The notes: generated by a model from the sequence alone, not told the origin. 64,000 nucleotides of DNA from Breviolum minutum Mf 1.05b.01 (GCA_000507305.1 DF239282.1:238937-302936); one strand, 5' to 3'; counted from the stretch's first letter, positions 8,401 through 19,159 are shown. Numbers and translations: made by a program.

Positions 8401-8616
8401 TACTGTTGGTGGAAGAAATCCTGCACCAGTTGATATGGGTGTTCCCAAAAATAGGGGTTCCCCAAATTGGATGGTTTATAATGGAAAACCCTACTAAAAT
8501 GGATGATTTGGGGGTACCCCTATTTTTGGAAACACCCCTGTGTCGTTTACCTCACTCTTTAACTTTACACGGTTTTATACATCCCAGGTGGTGCAGGATT
8601 TCTTCCATCAACAGTA
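8401..8616. mobile_element. MITE-like element A, with a second element nested inside
   Basis: The termini are inverted repeats: TACTGTTGGTGGAAGAAATC at the left matches GATTTCTTCCATCAACAGTA at the right. Related copies or halves occur near 21375, 28427, 30461 and 33215. The element is interrupted by element B at 8437-8537. Confidence 0.75.
8437..8537. mobile_element. MITE-like element B, nested copy
   Basis: Starts GGGTGTTCCCAAAAATAGGG and ends CCCTATTTTTGGAAACACCC, giving inverted repeats of about 30 bp. It lies inside element A. Sister copies are at 10832, 43846 and 50748. Confidence 0.8.
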
Positions 8617-8920
8617 TCAAGGGCAACCCAACGCAAAATACCGGCCTTTGCACCGAGTTTCTGAGTCCCAGTCGTTGCAGGGTTCCTAACCCCAAGACAT
8701 CTTTTTGGGCCACGCTTCCACCAAATACAGTATCTACCTGAAACCAAGATTTTCGCACCTGAAGATGGATTGGTTGGGAGTTTCTTCATTTCTTTTGGGG
8801 TATTTTCAAGGGCTAATTATGTTTGTTTTAGGGAGGGTATTTTGATTTATGTTGGGAAATTCATGAAAACCAATTGCCATCCTTAACTGGTGGCTGGTTT
8901 TTTGAGCATCAAACCAAAAT

Positions 8921-9060
8921 GAGCATTGAAAAAAACCTTGGTTGTTTAGGGTATATAGGGGATTCTACTACCCATAGGGATTATTATAAACCAGTGTAAG
9001 GATCCCTATTATTAAGCAGCCAGCAGAATGGAAAGTAGGACGGTTTTTTTCGTGGCTCAA
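8921..9060. repeat. Dispersed repeat E (GTATATAGGGGATTCTACTA)
   Basis: Shares GTTTAGGGTATATAGGG, ATTCTACTACC, GGATCCCTATTA and AGCCAGCA blocks with 34785-34920, 52935-53058 and 63142-63252. No terminal inverted repeat is evident. Confidence 0.65.
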
Positions 9061-9136
9061 AATGACTTTTGGTCAACAGAACAAAGCCGGCAAGAAGGCC
9101 CACACCTCTGTCCAAGGCTGATTTTCCTCAAGAGGG

Positions 9137-9256
9137 ATGACGAGCTTCACCCTAGAGCTTCAGGATCTTTGGGATCATTTTTGTGAATTTTCCAGGATGT
9201 CAAAAGGAACTGAAATTCCCAAAATGTCGAAACGACATCATTCAGGTGACCGGTGA
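9137..9256 (+). CDS. Candidate small ORF or exon
   Basis: A 39-codon frame with ATG (MTSFTLELQDLWDHFCEFSR...) has coding-like composition. Just before it, 9080-9121 could be another short exon ending NKAGKKAHTSVQG after a CAG acceptor. No family is recognised. Confidence 0.3.
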   Translation: MTSFTLELQDLWDHFCEFSRMSKGTEIPKMSKRHHSGDR

Positions 9257-9321
9257 TATTTTGTCGGATTGATATACTTATTCCAGGTGATTGCTATAGG
9301 GTGTATTTGTAGCAAGGCTCG

Positions 9322-9514
9322 ATGGCATACCGAATGGAGAAGTGTGTTCTCCTTATTCTTGCTAACATCATGCCATGCCCAATGATTCTGCTTTTTCGGT
9401 GCGATGCATCACGCCGTGGAGATGTCCAGATCGTTTCATTGGCTGTGCATGGAATGCATTCTGACTTGAAAATTGGCTTCGACAAAAACAGTGGTGCATA
9501 CAGTCATGTGGGTA
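9322..9514 (+). CDS. Candidate exon, unknown protein
   Basis: The open frame includes GDVQIVSLAVHGMHSDLKI and GFDKNSGAYSHV, ending at a GTACAG donor-like site. No domain is recognised. Confidence 0.35.
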
Positions 9515-10148
9515 CAGACTATGTGTTGTATGTTTTTGTTAAGATTAGTAATATAATAAAAGTGTTTATGTTGCTTTTTGGCCTATGTATATACCATATG
9601 GAAATGCATCGGTGGAAGGCTCACGTGATATTTGATACTACAATTTAACTATGTTGGAAAAGACGTACATTTTATAGATTCAAACAGTGCAAGGACAAAA
9701 TGGTATGAAAAAGTGTACTGTTCCAGTTTCCAATGATTTTTTTGATTTGTTGGGAGTCCTTTAAGCAGTTTTCTTGCAAAATGTCCATGGGATCTCTTGC
9801 AGCATTTCAGCATAACATGACATCATTGGTGGATTTTCGGGAGGTATTTGTCAGGAAAAATGGTTCAATCACAAGGTTTGTATAGGCATCCCTACCAAAG
9901 ATCTGTATATAGTCTCCTGGTTGTGACTCTTACTGGGTGGGGGGTGAACGCAAAGCATGCATTGGTAGTTTAATAGAACCTGGCTCCTATCATTTGGAGT
10001 CAATATCAGTCCCCACCCAAAAGTTCGTGTTGATTGCTTGATGGTGGTCCCAATCCGTGGTGGACACCACCTGGAATACACAAACACAATCAAAGTGTCC
10101 AACGTGGATTTCAGCCATTTCATTAAAGCACCTTTGCACTTGTGCTTA

Positions 10149-10297
10149 CTTGGAGGATCATCCCATTTAGTAAGTGGTTAAGAACCATGGTTAGTAGGTC
10201 TCCTAAGTAGGGTTATTCCCCTTCCAAATGGGCTAAATGGCTTAAATGGCTTATAAATGGGGTTACTAACCACTTACTAACTGGGATGATTCTCCAA
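10149..10297. mobile_element. MITE-like element with about 37-bp inverted repeats
   Basis: CTTGGAGGATCATCCCATTT at the left matches the complement of the right end, AACTGGGATGATTCTCCAAG, and the match continues through AGTAAGTGGTTA. The interior repeats ATGGCTTAAATGG. The preceding stretch 9657-10148 has no gene; around 9888 it carries a solitary sequence related to the end of the 34702-35242 element. Confidence 0.75.
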
Positions 10298-10526
10298 GTA
10301 CTGGACTTCCATAATATGTATTGGTGCAACCTGATTGGTGCAACCCACCATGTTGACTCGATTTCCCCCAATCTATGTTCAGTCTGGAGCAAGAAGCGCA
10401 TAGTTTCAAACCCCACCACCTTTAGGTTGTTTTTTATTCCAAAGGGCTATATAGGTTATTAGGCTTAGAATCACCACACAACATGTAGATGTGCCTTGTT
10501 TGTTGCATTCCTGACATGCCACCGTG

Positions 10527-10655
10527 ATGAAAAAATTGACGCAAGCGCCGGCAATGATCGACTGCATGGAAGCGACACACCAGTTTCAACTTGAGTGTAT
10601 TCATGGCCGTTCAAGGCGGCCCCTTGCTACGCGATACCACTGGGTTGGGCTGTGA
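10527..10655 (+). CDS. Candidate small ORF or exon
   Basis: Forty-two codons from an ATG (MKKLTQAPAMIDCMEATHQF...) in locally GC-richer DNA. A second frame is also open (KIDASAGNDRLHGSD), so the frame is not settled. Confidence 0.35.
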   Translation: MKKLTQAPAMIDCMEATHQFQLECIHGRSRRPLATRYHWVGL

Positions 10656-10831
10656 TGAAATGCCATGAAATATGGAAAAACCAGAGTTATGAGCTATCGC
10701 CATATGGATGTATCGATTTGTAATCGAATCCTCCAGTCGGGTCGGAAATCTGAGTCCCAAAAAAACCCACCCAAAAAGATACCAAATTTGGAGCTGAAAA
10801 TTTGGACAACCAAAACGGAAGGTCTAGACAC

Positions 10832-10930
10832 GGGTGTTTCCAAAAATAGGGGTACCCCCAAAACACCCAAAATGGTCATTTTTAGTAGGAAAACCCATGG
10901 TTGTTGGGTACCATCATTTTAGGAAACCCC
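10832..10930. mobile_element. MITE-like element B
   Basis: Starts GGGTGTTTCCAAAAATAGGG and ends AGGAAACCCC. The interior (CCCATGGTTGTTGGGTACC) matches the copy at 50748-50849 in inverse orientation. Confidence 0.75.
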
Positions 10931-11018
10931 CATATGTATTTCCGCCGAGACTCTCCATCACCTCGTCCCGGCTTCCTGAAGTCGATCTTGACAGTTATAT
11001 TTTTTTTCGGCGGTCCGT

Positions 11019-11150
11019 TTGATGCAGCGTCCAGCTTCACCCTTTGATCCGTTTCGGCGGGTCCCGGACCACCGTATCATGCTTAGGAGGAGGAACAAAG
11101 GGTCGTGCGTCGGCGTAAGGTTTTACCCAGACCCAACAGAAAGGCTGTTT
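11019..11150 (+). CDS. Candidate exon
   Basis: Frame reading RPASPFDPFRRVPDHRIML and SCVGVRFYPDPTERL in a GC-richer patch. No family is recognised. Confidence 0.3.
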
Positions 11151-11168
11151 AAAAACGTTTGCTGGTTG

Positions 11169-11354
11169 TTACTTTTTTTTGCTGATAAAAACGAAAGATT
11201 CAGGCATATATAGAAAGAGGGTGGGATTGCAATGATCACAGTACATGGATAGTATTTTTGAACTTATGGTCCTCCAGTCACTAAAATCTGTTGGCATGAG
11301 TGCCTTTCCAAATTTGAGGATTCCTAATTCCTTTAATTTATGTTTGAGATGCAT
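11169..11354 (-). CDS. Candidate small ORF
   Basis: Sixty-one codons from ATG (MHLKHKLKELGILKFGKALM...). A plus-strand frame (11245-11472) overlaps and cannot be excluded. Confidence 0.3.
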   Translation of the reverse strand: MHLKHKLKELGILKFGKALMPTDFSDWRTISSKILSMYCDHCNPTLFLYMPESFVFISKKK

Positions 11355-11449
11355 TTACATGGCATATACATGTCATGGATGCCGGGTCGGCATTTTTCAA
11401 ATGGTACCCGTCCCCTTCGTTTTTTACTTGTTCTGGGCACATCAGACAG

Positions 11450-11559
11450 TACACCCTGGAAGATTAATATGAAACCTACAAATCACCCATGAAAAGAAAG
11501 GAAAATGATGATCCACATCTCCTTGATTATGTTCCACATGTTAATCTTCAGGGGTGTAA
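11450..11559. mobile_element. MITE-like element F
   Basis: Starts TACACCCTGGAAGATTAA and ends TTAATCTTCAGGGGTGTA. Related pieces lie near 24390, 32350, 34332 and 37540. Confidence 0.65.
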
Positions 11560-11719
11560 CAAGAAAGTGACAAGGATGCTACAAAGAACTAATACCGAAT
11601 ACCCTTCTTTTGTTGGTCCGGAGGTCTGGAGGGGTTACATTTGGCACCTGTGAAAAAATGTTTAAAAATGTTTGTTTTTTCCATATTTGAGTTGCGTTTG
11701 GGATTATGAGCATATTGAG

Positions 11720-11990
11720 TCAACTCTTGGGGAACATGTCAATGTTTTTGAGTCCTGATTGGCTCTGAAAATCAACCAAAGATTGTAAGACATTTGACAA
11801 ACTTCGCTGCTTTTGGTTAGAATTTTTGTTCAGCAATGTTTGATCATTATTATAAAAGTTTTTGTTTTTCAATGAAAAGGCTTGGGCCGCCGCATCCGTG
11901 ACGAAATGTCCAATTTTTCCGATGTTTTTTACAAAACCACCAGGCCTTTCAACCATTTTAACCCTTTGAAATGGATTCCACCCAAAGACA
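11720..11990. CDS. Coding-like island, strand ambiguous
   Basis: The minus frame 11956-11720 reads SLSNVLQSLVDFQSQSGLK. The plus frame from 11882 reads GRRIRDEMSNFSDVFYKTT and ends at CAG-GTTTGT near 11992. Both look like protein and only transcripts could decide. Confidence 0.35.
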
Positions 11991-12353
11991 GGTTTGTCTT
12001 TTCTTATAATGTTTTGAGGGTTACACGTCCCTTAAAGGGAATGGACTGGGATGAAAGATGTGTGAGGAGAAAATCTACATGTTTGTTTACAAACTAATTG
12101 CAAACTCGCAAATGCAGGAAGTTAAGCTTAGGGATCAACTGCCACATGATTTTGAGGACTTTTCTGTGAAAAAAACAATGTCCAGAAAACCGTGTTACTG
12201 CCACACTCCTACCACACACAAACCCTCTTGCTGCCACACTCTTAACTGTTAAGCAGAGTCCATCAGAATGGCTTGTATTGTGGTGGCGTTTGCGGGCTCA
12301 AAACTTTAGATCATGGAGCCATGATTGTTTATTAGCTACATGTGAACCAACAG

Positions 12354-12457
12354 TCACATCTGGCAACTCCTTGGCAATCGACTCTTGTGACCTTGCAGCT
12401 GGGCGTCAATTTTTATTTATCACCGATCGACAAGATGTTCGGCAGGTCTTCCATTGA
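12354..12457 (+). CDS. Candidate exon
   Basis: After a CCAACAG acceptor the frame reads SGNSLAIDSCDLAAGRQFLF and ITDRQDVRQ, with a CAG-GTCTTC donor-like site at 12444. No family is recognised. Confidence 0.4.
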
Positions 12458-12660
12458 GTAGGTTGGACTGCTTGTGTTCCGAAAATGACAACAAACACCA
12501 TTAAAAGTCAAAACGGAAAGGTGATGAATGAAGACTGCTTTAGAATTACCAGCAGTGTGTGTGTGTGTGTGTTTGATCTTGCTTAGTGTTTTCGCAAGGG
12601 CCTGAATTCCTCAGTTGGTTTGTAAACCCCATTAGCGCCAAGGCTGCCCTTTGAAAATGT

Positions 12661-12933
12661 TTGCTGCTAACGTCTTATTCACAAGTTGCACAGGATTCAT
12701 GTTTAACCATATTGCTTGCCAGAGTGGTTTGTCTTGATCTTGCCAATAGGCAAATAATTAGACTTGCTCATGGCGTTGTTTCAATTGCCTTTGCATTACC
12801 ACAGGTTGCTCACGTTTCGGTGTCGTTTTTTAGATCAACAAACATCGTGGATCGTCAACGTTCGGCTAAACTCATGGCTGTGCCAATGATGAGTTTCAAG
12901 CGGGACGAGGTAGAGGATGGGAATCGAGGGTGA
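12661..12933 (+). CDS. Candidate exon or short gene
   Basis: A ninety-codon frame with varied composition: AQDSCLTILLARVVCLDLAN, RLAHGVVSIAFALPQ, STNIVDRQRSAKLMA. There is no ATG at its start, so it is probably an internal exon. Function unknown. Confidence 0.4.
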   Translation: MLLTSYSQVAQDSCLTILLARVVCLDLANRQIIRLAHGVVSIAFALPQVAHVSVSFFRSTNIVDRQRSAKLMAVPMMSFKRDEVEDGNRG

Positions 12934-13155
12934 ACTGAGGGTATATCATCGAAAAAGCATCATACAACCTAACGCCGAAACATACTAAGGGTATTCCCTT
13001 TCTTTCCGAAAAATCCGGGTTGGTCAAAATAATGTACATATGATTACATATGATTTTATGAGCAAAGATGACCAAACGCATTGAACTTGCCACTACATAG
13101 AGCAACTATAAATGGTATATAGTATATAGATGGTACTTTCTAACATGACTTTCAG

Positions 13156-13317
13156 TTGTCACCCAGGGGGTACAGACTTCTTCCCATCGGACAGGTCCCT
13201 TTGTTTAGTGGAAGACATTCCTTTTCGTCAAGTTGTACAGGGCGCTACCACGACAGTCAATCTGTTGATTTTTATTCCCAATCTTCACTTTTTGACGTTT
13301 GCATCGTGGGACTTTAA
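13156..13317 (+). CDS. Candidate exon
   Basis: Starts after ATGACTTTCAG and reads LSPRGYRLLPIGQVPLFSG and YHDSQSVDFYSQSSLFDV to a stop. An overlapping frame is also open. Function unknown. From 13330 to 14190 I see TA-rich DNA (13620-13740) and no convincing gene, apart from a minus ORF at 13864-14286 that I doubt. Confidence 0.35.
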   Translation: MSPRGYRLLPIGQVPLFSGRHSFSSSCTGRYHDSQSVDFYSQSSLFDVCIVGL

Positions 13318-14191
13318 GATACTCATTAGTTAATACTCATGATATTTTTCATGATACCCAAATTTTGGTGGTTACCTTAAGTATCCTTAAGTATGATGTA
13401 ACTTACAAAAGGTTCAAATCACCAAACGTTTAAAACACTGGGTTTGTCCAACCATCCAGTGGCTTGGACCTCCGAAGAGGCGGTTGATTTATGGCGTTTT
13501 TCCACTATATTTTTTGGGGGCTTGAAAACTTCAAACATGTTGAAAAAATTAGGCTTTTCGGATGGGTCAACACTTTCATCATGTTTTTTAATTGCTCGCT
13601 AACAATTGTATATTATGGGGATGTTTGCATATATATATATATGTAATTATATGTATATATATTTATATATACATATATTTAATGATAAATTTCATATGTA
13701 TATATATAAATATATGTTTTTACAATATACATGTATTTACACACTGTTCAGTTCTGTACCATATTTACAAAAAACAATTTTAATTCTTGGTGTTCTGGTG
13801 GTCATGGCAGGATCCTTTTGGCTCGGATTGTTTCAACCAAAAAAGATTTGGCCAACACAAGAATCAGCAAACCCAAAAAATAGATTTCCCTTCCAAGCTC
13901 TCAACAGGTGGTTGTGGTTGGCCTAATAAAAATGGGTTGTGGTGAACCCCAACCGTTGCTTTAACCTGGAACGAGGTTGAAGATAGCTTTGACTTGATGA
14001 ATGAAAGCACCGTGGAGGTGAACGGTCGACACTGAACAAAGTATTGCACCGAGTTGGGGTAGTTTTTTTGGTTCTCGTTTTGTTTTTGATGGATTGAATA
14101 TGATTGAATAATGCACGAAAGCTGATACAACTTGTTTTCGTTTGGGAGATTGGTATTGGTGTTGGAGTATTTCTTACCAGTTAGTATAGTT

Positions 14192-14276
14192 TTTTGTTGG
14201 CAATCTGGGTACCTTAAACTTTTGATGATTCCAATTGAGTGTAGACATGAGACCAGTGTCCCTGTGGGCAGTCTTG
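14192..14276 (+). CDS. Candidate exon joined to 14322
   Basis: Reads CWQSGYLKLLMIPIECRHET then SVPVGSL and ends at G-GTATTC. Splicing to 14322 keeps frame (one base plus two bases) and removes 45 bases, which would be a very short intron. Confidence 0.4.
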
Positions 14277-14321
14277 GTATTCGCAAGGCTGGACATGTGT
14301 GATTTGTTCTTTACATCTTAG

Positions 14322-14761
14322 CTCGTAAGATCAACGAGGAACATGAACGGTTCGCTGATTCTGATTCAAACCAAGCCGGACTTCATCCCCTGAGTGTTTC
14401 ATCAAGCAAAACTTTCCAAGGGCTCATGGAAATTTATCCCCCCCCCAAAAAAAGGTATAAGAAAGGTGGCCAAGTGACTTGCAATTCATCACATTGTCCA
14501 AGCAGGTGGAAAGTTCCCGAAAAATTAAGAATGCAACTGGCACATGCCTTCAAGTACATGATAGAAATTGGCATGTTTTATATGTTTTGGCCTTTTGAAG
14601 ATGCCTTCACAACGAGGATGCTGCTAGGTCTAACCCTGTCATACATCACTCTGTGGTGGCTTTGGGGCAATTGTTTGGACATTTGGACTGCAGGAGTACG
14701 AAATTTGGACACCTCCGCTGTGGACCCCACTTTCTCTCTCGCACGGGGACCCTGGGTCTGA
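14322..14761 (+). CDS. Exon of a probable membrane protein
   Basis: This is the longest clean frame in the right block, 146 codons, starting after the acceptor TTCTTTACATCTTAG. The N-terminal part is acidic and polar (RKINEEHERFADSDSNQ), then comes a basic stretch around PPPKKRYKKGGQ, then one or two hydrophobic segments (YMIEIGMFYMFWPF and MLLGLTLSYITLWWLWG), ending SLARGPWV. No conserved domain is recognised. A poly-C run at 14441 is a possible frame-error site. It probably lies on or across a membrane. Confidence 0.55.
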
Positions 14762-14799
14762 CACTGTGGCATATGATGTTGTGTGGCACAATCATGTAC

Positions 14800-15879
14800 A
14801 ATCATAGCTTGGGGATGTACAATCAAGCGCCATTATTTACATGATTGTTTCGTTACATGTTTCTGATTTTGGTGGTGGTCATATTGCAGGCCATTGTGGG
14901 CAGTAGGAGAAGACTTTGTTTGTTAAAGACACATGTTTCGTTTTTCACATTTATATAGATGGAACTGGGATGAGATTCCGCGACACTTTGCGGCGTTGGT
15001 GAGGCTACAGTTTATGTAATCTTTTGTGCGCTGAGTGGAAGCTAAAAGTAAGGCTTCAATTCCAAATCACCAACAATGATAGGTGAAATAGAGAAAAGCA
15101 TTCATACGACCTCACCCCTTTTTCCTGGTGGTTCAGTACGGGGAATCCGCTTCAAAATGGAAGGGCCTTATTTCAATAATTATCTTGATTGGTGAAATGC
15201 AATTCACCCGTAACTACGCTGGGAATTTCCAAATATCTTTTATTTTTAAGTTGGGGCGGAAAAGCCTCCACTTTGACTCTTGTTTTTTTTTTAATCGGGT
15301 TGAAACCACGGACCGATGATTGACCTTTGGTTGGTTTGGGATGATTTTGGAGGCCACTTCATGCTGAGACCTGGTTCACCCAAATCTAAGCACCATTGAT
15401 GTTTGCATTGCTTGCGCTTATTTGCACATTCCCTCGGAATCAGCGATTAGACCTTTTCTTTTGGAGGGGTTTGACTCTGTGTAGCAAGGTTCTGGGATCT
15501 CCGAACCCCCAGTTTTGAGATCCCATGATTCTTAGGATTACAAAAATTATTTCAATTATCATTTCTGCCTAAGGAAAGAGGCTTACCCATGCAAAGGATG
15601 AAGTTGTACAGTTGAGTCCCAATAGAAGTTGCACAATAAGATTCAAGTGAATTCAAACGTGAAAAAAAACTGTGGCTATCAATTTTTGCCACTACTACTT
15701 GCACAGCAGGGATGTTGGTGAAATATGGTGAATTTTGCAAGATTACAATGATGTATACATATATATTAGATTTGCAATTATATATGATTGTATGCGATGA
15801 TTCTGAACATCAACTTCAATATCATTGCCCGAACCCGGTAGGTTCTGTAATTACATTCTTATAGTTCCACCCCATCGAT
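14800..15879. other. Interval without a supported gene
   Basis: A few weak ORFs only. 15480-15541 is one half of a repeat whose full copy is at 55492-55591 (GAGATCCCATGATTCTTAGG). A TA-rich patch lies at 15750-15790. Confidence 0.5.
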
Positions 15880-15883
15880 TCTG

Positions 15884-16129
15884 TTGGGCGATGGATGTTT
15901 CTCCTACAGGCCTCGATCGCCAAAACGTAGAGGAATCCCAGGGTTTTGGGAAGGGAAACGTGGGAAGTCAGAGAATTTATGGGAATCTTGGTTCCCTTTC
16001 AAGAATCAGTTCCAATGTGTTCTCATGTTCATGGTGTTGTCGTTGTTGTTGTTGGTGGTGGTTGTTGTTGTTGTTGTGGTTGTGGTCATGGTTCCCTTTA
16101 TTTTGAGAGGGGGGCACTATGACATATGA
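15884..16129 (+). CDS. Candidate exon with a GTT-repeat membrane segment
   Basis: After TCTCCTACAG the frame reads RPRSPKRRGIPGFWEGKRGK, then SENLWESWFPFKNQFQCVL, then a Leu/Val tract encoded by a GTT/GTG microsatellite at 16033-16090. It may be a real membrane anchor or merely read-through of a repeat. Confidence 0.3.
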   Translation: MGDGCFSYRPRSPKRRGIPGFWEGKRGKSENLWESWFPFKNQFQCVLMFMVLSLLLLVVVVVVVVVVVMVPFILRGGHYDI

Positions 16130-16139
16130 CTATGATCAG

Positions 16140-16680
16140 TGAAGGGGCTTACACCAAGAAGAGCCGCTTCATTTAAGTAAAGTCACTTCTACTTTGAAAT
16201 GGACACACTTCCTTTAAGGAGGCCTTTTCTTCATTAAATCAGCTCCCCCCCAGCAAAGTCAGATGATTTCTTAAAATGTCCAATTCATGTGTGTTCCTGT
16301 TTTTCGTATTCTTTGCGAGGAATTTCTGCTCAGCAAAGAATAGACTAAAACAGCCTGTTTTCAATTATTTTCAAAAGTAAACTACCTGTCTAAAGGAAAG
16401 CCTCTTGTTTCAACAAGCATGTATTCTCCGTAAAAAATGGTTTCCTTCAAGTGAGCCTTTTCTTGCAGCGGCTAGACTCAATGCATTAAAGAACTAAAGA
16501 CGTTCTGTAAAGCAGCCTCTCTTTGCTAAAGAAACACCTCTCTTCTTCAAAGTAGCTTCTTTTCTTTAAAACACGGCCCCTTTTCCTTGCAATATCTTCT
16601 TCTTTTGAAAGTGAAATACGTTTTTTGCACAAGCATTCTCTTTGTATTAGACGCTCCACTTTCAAATAAACATAAAGCCA
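16140..16680. repeat. Degenerate 20-21 bp minisatellite
   Basis: Units of the type AGCCTCTTTTCTTTAAAG recur roughly every 20-21 bases, many with the form CTT...AAG or CTTT...AAAG. Copies are strongly diverged. No gene is seen here or in 16681-17400. Confidence 0.45.
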
Positions 16681-17408
16681 TTTATTGACATATCATTCTA
16701 ACGAACTTTGCAGTGGACCCGCGTCTTAGTAAAGCCTGCTCGGCAGAAAAAGAAGCAAAAACCCATTGTCCCTGTGTTCATGTATTATTGAAAGTTAGCC
16801 ACCAGTTGAAGTAAGACCTCTTCTTGGAAGAAACGCGCCTTCTCTCAAATAAGAAACCAAAAAAATCAAAAAACAACTCGAGGAAAACAAAAAAGGCCTA
16901 GTCTTATCTAGACTATTTTCATCTATTTTCCCCATGTGTTTGTTTGTTTTTGTTGGTTTTGGTAAAGCAGAATGGGAAGTGTGTTGATGCAATTGTGTTT
17001 TCTCTATGTTTTTTGCGCATGCTAAAAAAAGTTTCCTGTTCCTTTTATGTAAAACATGGAATCCTTGAATTCACTAAGATTTCCACTTAATGAAACGGAG
17101 ATCACCAGCCTCAACCCATGGATCTTTAATGTTCGTCGAAGTTTCCGTCGCCACTGAGGTGACGCGATGTCCGCAAGTTCTCCGGCCACACTGAGGTCGG
17201 TCGAAAACAAAACGTTGAGATTTCAGCGGGGTTGGAAGGACACCAAATTGAGAAGCTACCCACCGAACAAAGGGTTCATCATTAAAGAGTGAATAGGGAA
17301 AATAGGCCCTGATGCTTATGGAAATTCTCCCATAATCATGCTTCAGTGGAACATTTTCCGAAGTTAAAGGAAACTACGAGTGGAGATACACCCATGTTTC
17401 ATTGAACC

Positions 17409-17609
17409 ATGATTCCGGGAGGAACGGTAATTGGTTTAATTTATATTGTGGTATCATGTGGTATCATAGGGAAATCGGCCGTGAAAACGCAGAATCTTAC
17501 TGAATCGAGGGTGATACCAGGGACTCTCGACAATGAGACCCCCTTATGCTATTGGAATCCCATATCTTTAGGGATTCTTATGGGAGTTGTAAGGGAATGG
17601 TATGGGTGA
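17409..17609 (+). CDS. Candidate exon
   Basis: Sixty-six codons: GTVIGLIYIVVSCGIIGKSA, TQNLTESRVIPGTLDNETPL. It has hydrophobic ends and possible N-glycosylation sites. An overlapping frame 17546-17767 (NGTNGHIENTGVTRTIRSLM) is also coding-like and may be the next exon. Confidence 0.35.
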   Translation: MIPGGTVIGLIYIVVSCGIIGKSAVKTQNLTESRVIPGTLDNETPLCYWNPISLGILMGVVREWYG

Positions 17610-18029
17610 GGGGTCGCATCCTGAAAATCCCACTGACTGAAAACTCTCGTCCATATTGTTGCAACATTACATGTAACGGAACCAACGGTCATATTGAAAA
17701 TACGGGAGTGACACGGACAATCAGATCTTTGATGGCAACCTGGCTAGACCAAGCAATGCATAGTTGACGAGGTTTTTACTGTGACATGTGCAAATCAACA
17801 ATATATTATTTATGCGGCTATGCGTATGAATTTGCCTGAGTGTGCTTATTAATTGTATATTTGGAGTCATATGAATATATATTATATGTGTGTGTTTCTT
17901 TTATATACGCGTTTTCTATATAAATGGATTCATGTTTATTTATATATTCATTTTCATGTTATCAATCAGTGTCACCATTTTTACATATTTAGACAGCTCC
18001 AACAATCCCACACTTTTCACTGTTCGCAG

Positions 18030-18116
18030 GTCAACGAGCCGAGCGCGATTGAAGGCTCAGTGCCACTGGGGATGGGCCTTGAGATATATCGAAAATCCAT
18101 GGCATTAAGCAACTAG
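18030..18116 (+). CDS. Candidate terminal exon
   Basis: Acceptor TTCACTGTTCGCAG, then VNEPSAIEGSVPLGMGLEIY and RKSMALSN to a stop. Confidence 0.4.
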   Translation, partial: VNEPSAIEGSVPLGMGLEIYRKSMALSN

Positions 18117-18240
18117 CTACCGGTAAGGCTAGCCTTTTTGGTTGCTTTCATTTGGGATGGCAAAAATCTCTTACCAAAAGAAAGGATGAAAAGGACGTGT
18201 CATGGACTTGTTGGATATGCCTCAGATATGTAAGTAAACC

Positions 18241-18352
18241 ATACCCTCCCTGAAACTAACATGGCACCTGAAAATAGGCCCTCCCAAAAGGAAAGAAAGG
18301 ATCGTCTTCCAACCATCCATTTCCACGTGCTATGTTAGTTTCAGGAAGGGTA
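18241..18352. mobile_element. MITE-like element C, complete copy
   Basis: Starts ATACCCTCCCTGAAACTAAC and ends GTTAGTTTCAGGAAGGGTA; interior GGATCGTCTTCCAACCATCC. This is the commonest family in the window. Confidence 0.85.
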
Positions 18353-18403
18353 AACGTAAACCAACTGTATACATATGAAAAATCAACCAACCAACCAACC
18401 AAC

Positions 18404-18587
18404 CTTGGCAATCCGCGGGTGGCCCTGACATTGACATCCCCCGATCCGGATCCAGTAAATATGCTTTTCCAGAATCCAGTTATCGCTAAGAAATCCTGGG
18501 AAAGTATGGGAATTGGAGCATGCTTTTGACACATTTGTTCAGTTATTGCTGAAGAAAGCTGACCAATTGCTCCAAACATTTGCTCCC
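18404..18587 (-). CDS. Candidate exon, minus strand
   Basis: The minus strand shows acceptor TTTTGGTGCAG at 18588, then MFGAIGQLSSAITEQMCQKH, FLAITGFWKSIFTGSGSGD and ATRGLP, ending at CAAG-GTTGGT. A plus-strand frame overlaps but is less varied. No family is recognised. Confidence 0.45.
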
Positions 18588-18934
18588 CTGCACCAAAATG
18601 GAAATTTTTTGAAACAACTTTGATTTCCCTGTGGACATCCGCAAAGGACCCAGTTGATAGTGAGACTTCCCAGATTTGTATTGATGAAGGTTAAAGTCAT
18701 ATTAGTCAAGATAAATCATGCTTTCTAGGTGTGCATGCGCAGATGGTTTTCTTCAGTGCCAAAAGCAAAAAATGTCAACTGAGTGGCCCAACTAAAACCA
18801 CTTCGACCTGAACCCCGTTGTCTTGTTTATTCTCCAGCGGTTTCCTGCAGGATGGTAATGTGTGGTGGCCCAAAACTTGTCAGTTAGACTTCAGTCTGGC
18901 TTCATGCTTTCGGTGAAACGAAGCTAGTTGCTCT

Positions 18935-19041
18935 ACACCCCTTGAAGCTAACATGACCCCTGAAAATAGGCCGGGACCCAAAAGGAAACGATCGTATTCC
19001 AACCATCCATTCTCAGGGGCTATGTTATTTTCAGGGAGGGT
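18935..19041. mobile_element. MITE-like element C
   Basis: Ends ACCCCTTGAAGCTAACATG and ATGTTATTTTCAGGGAGGGT; diverged copy. The plus frame that follows, to 19159 (GTHYSTGTTELSSEMVPSAE), could be an exon. Confidence 0.7.
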
Positions 19042-19159
19042 CATGGTTTTTAAATTTGAAGGAACCCATTATTCAACCGGAACCACGGAGCTATCATCAG
19101 AAATGGTTCCATCAGCGGAGAGAGATCATTTCAGCTACCGGCTAACCTTTTCAAGTTGA

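Noticed and set aside
13806..13826. GATCCTTTTGGCTCGGAT, similar to the spliced leader
   Set aside because: Too many mismatches and no downstream gene start in either direction.
13864..14286. 140-codon minus ORF
   Set aside because: Long, but the plus strand shows better coding in phase with the 14322 exon, and the minus frame is Asn/Gln/Ser-rich as expected by chance in AT-rich DNA. Not fully excluded.
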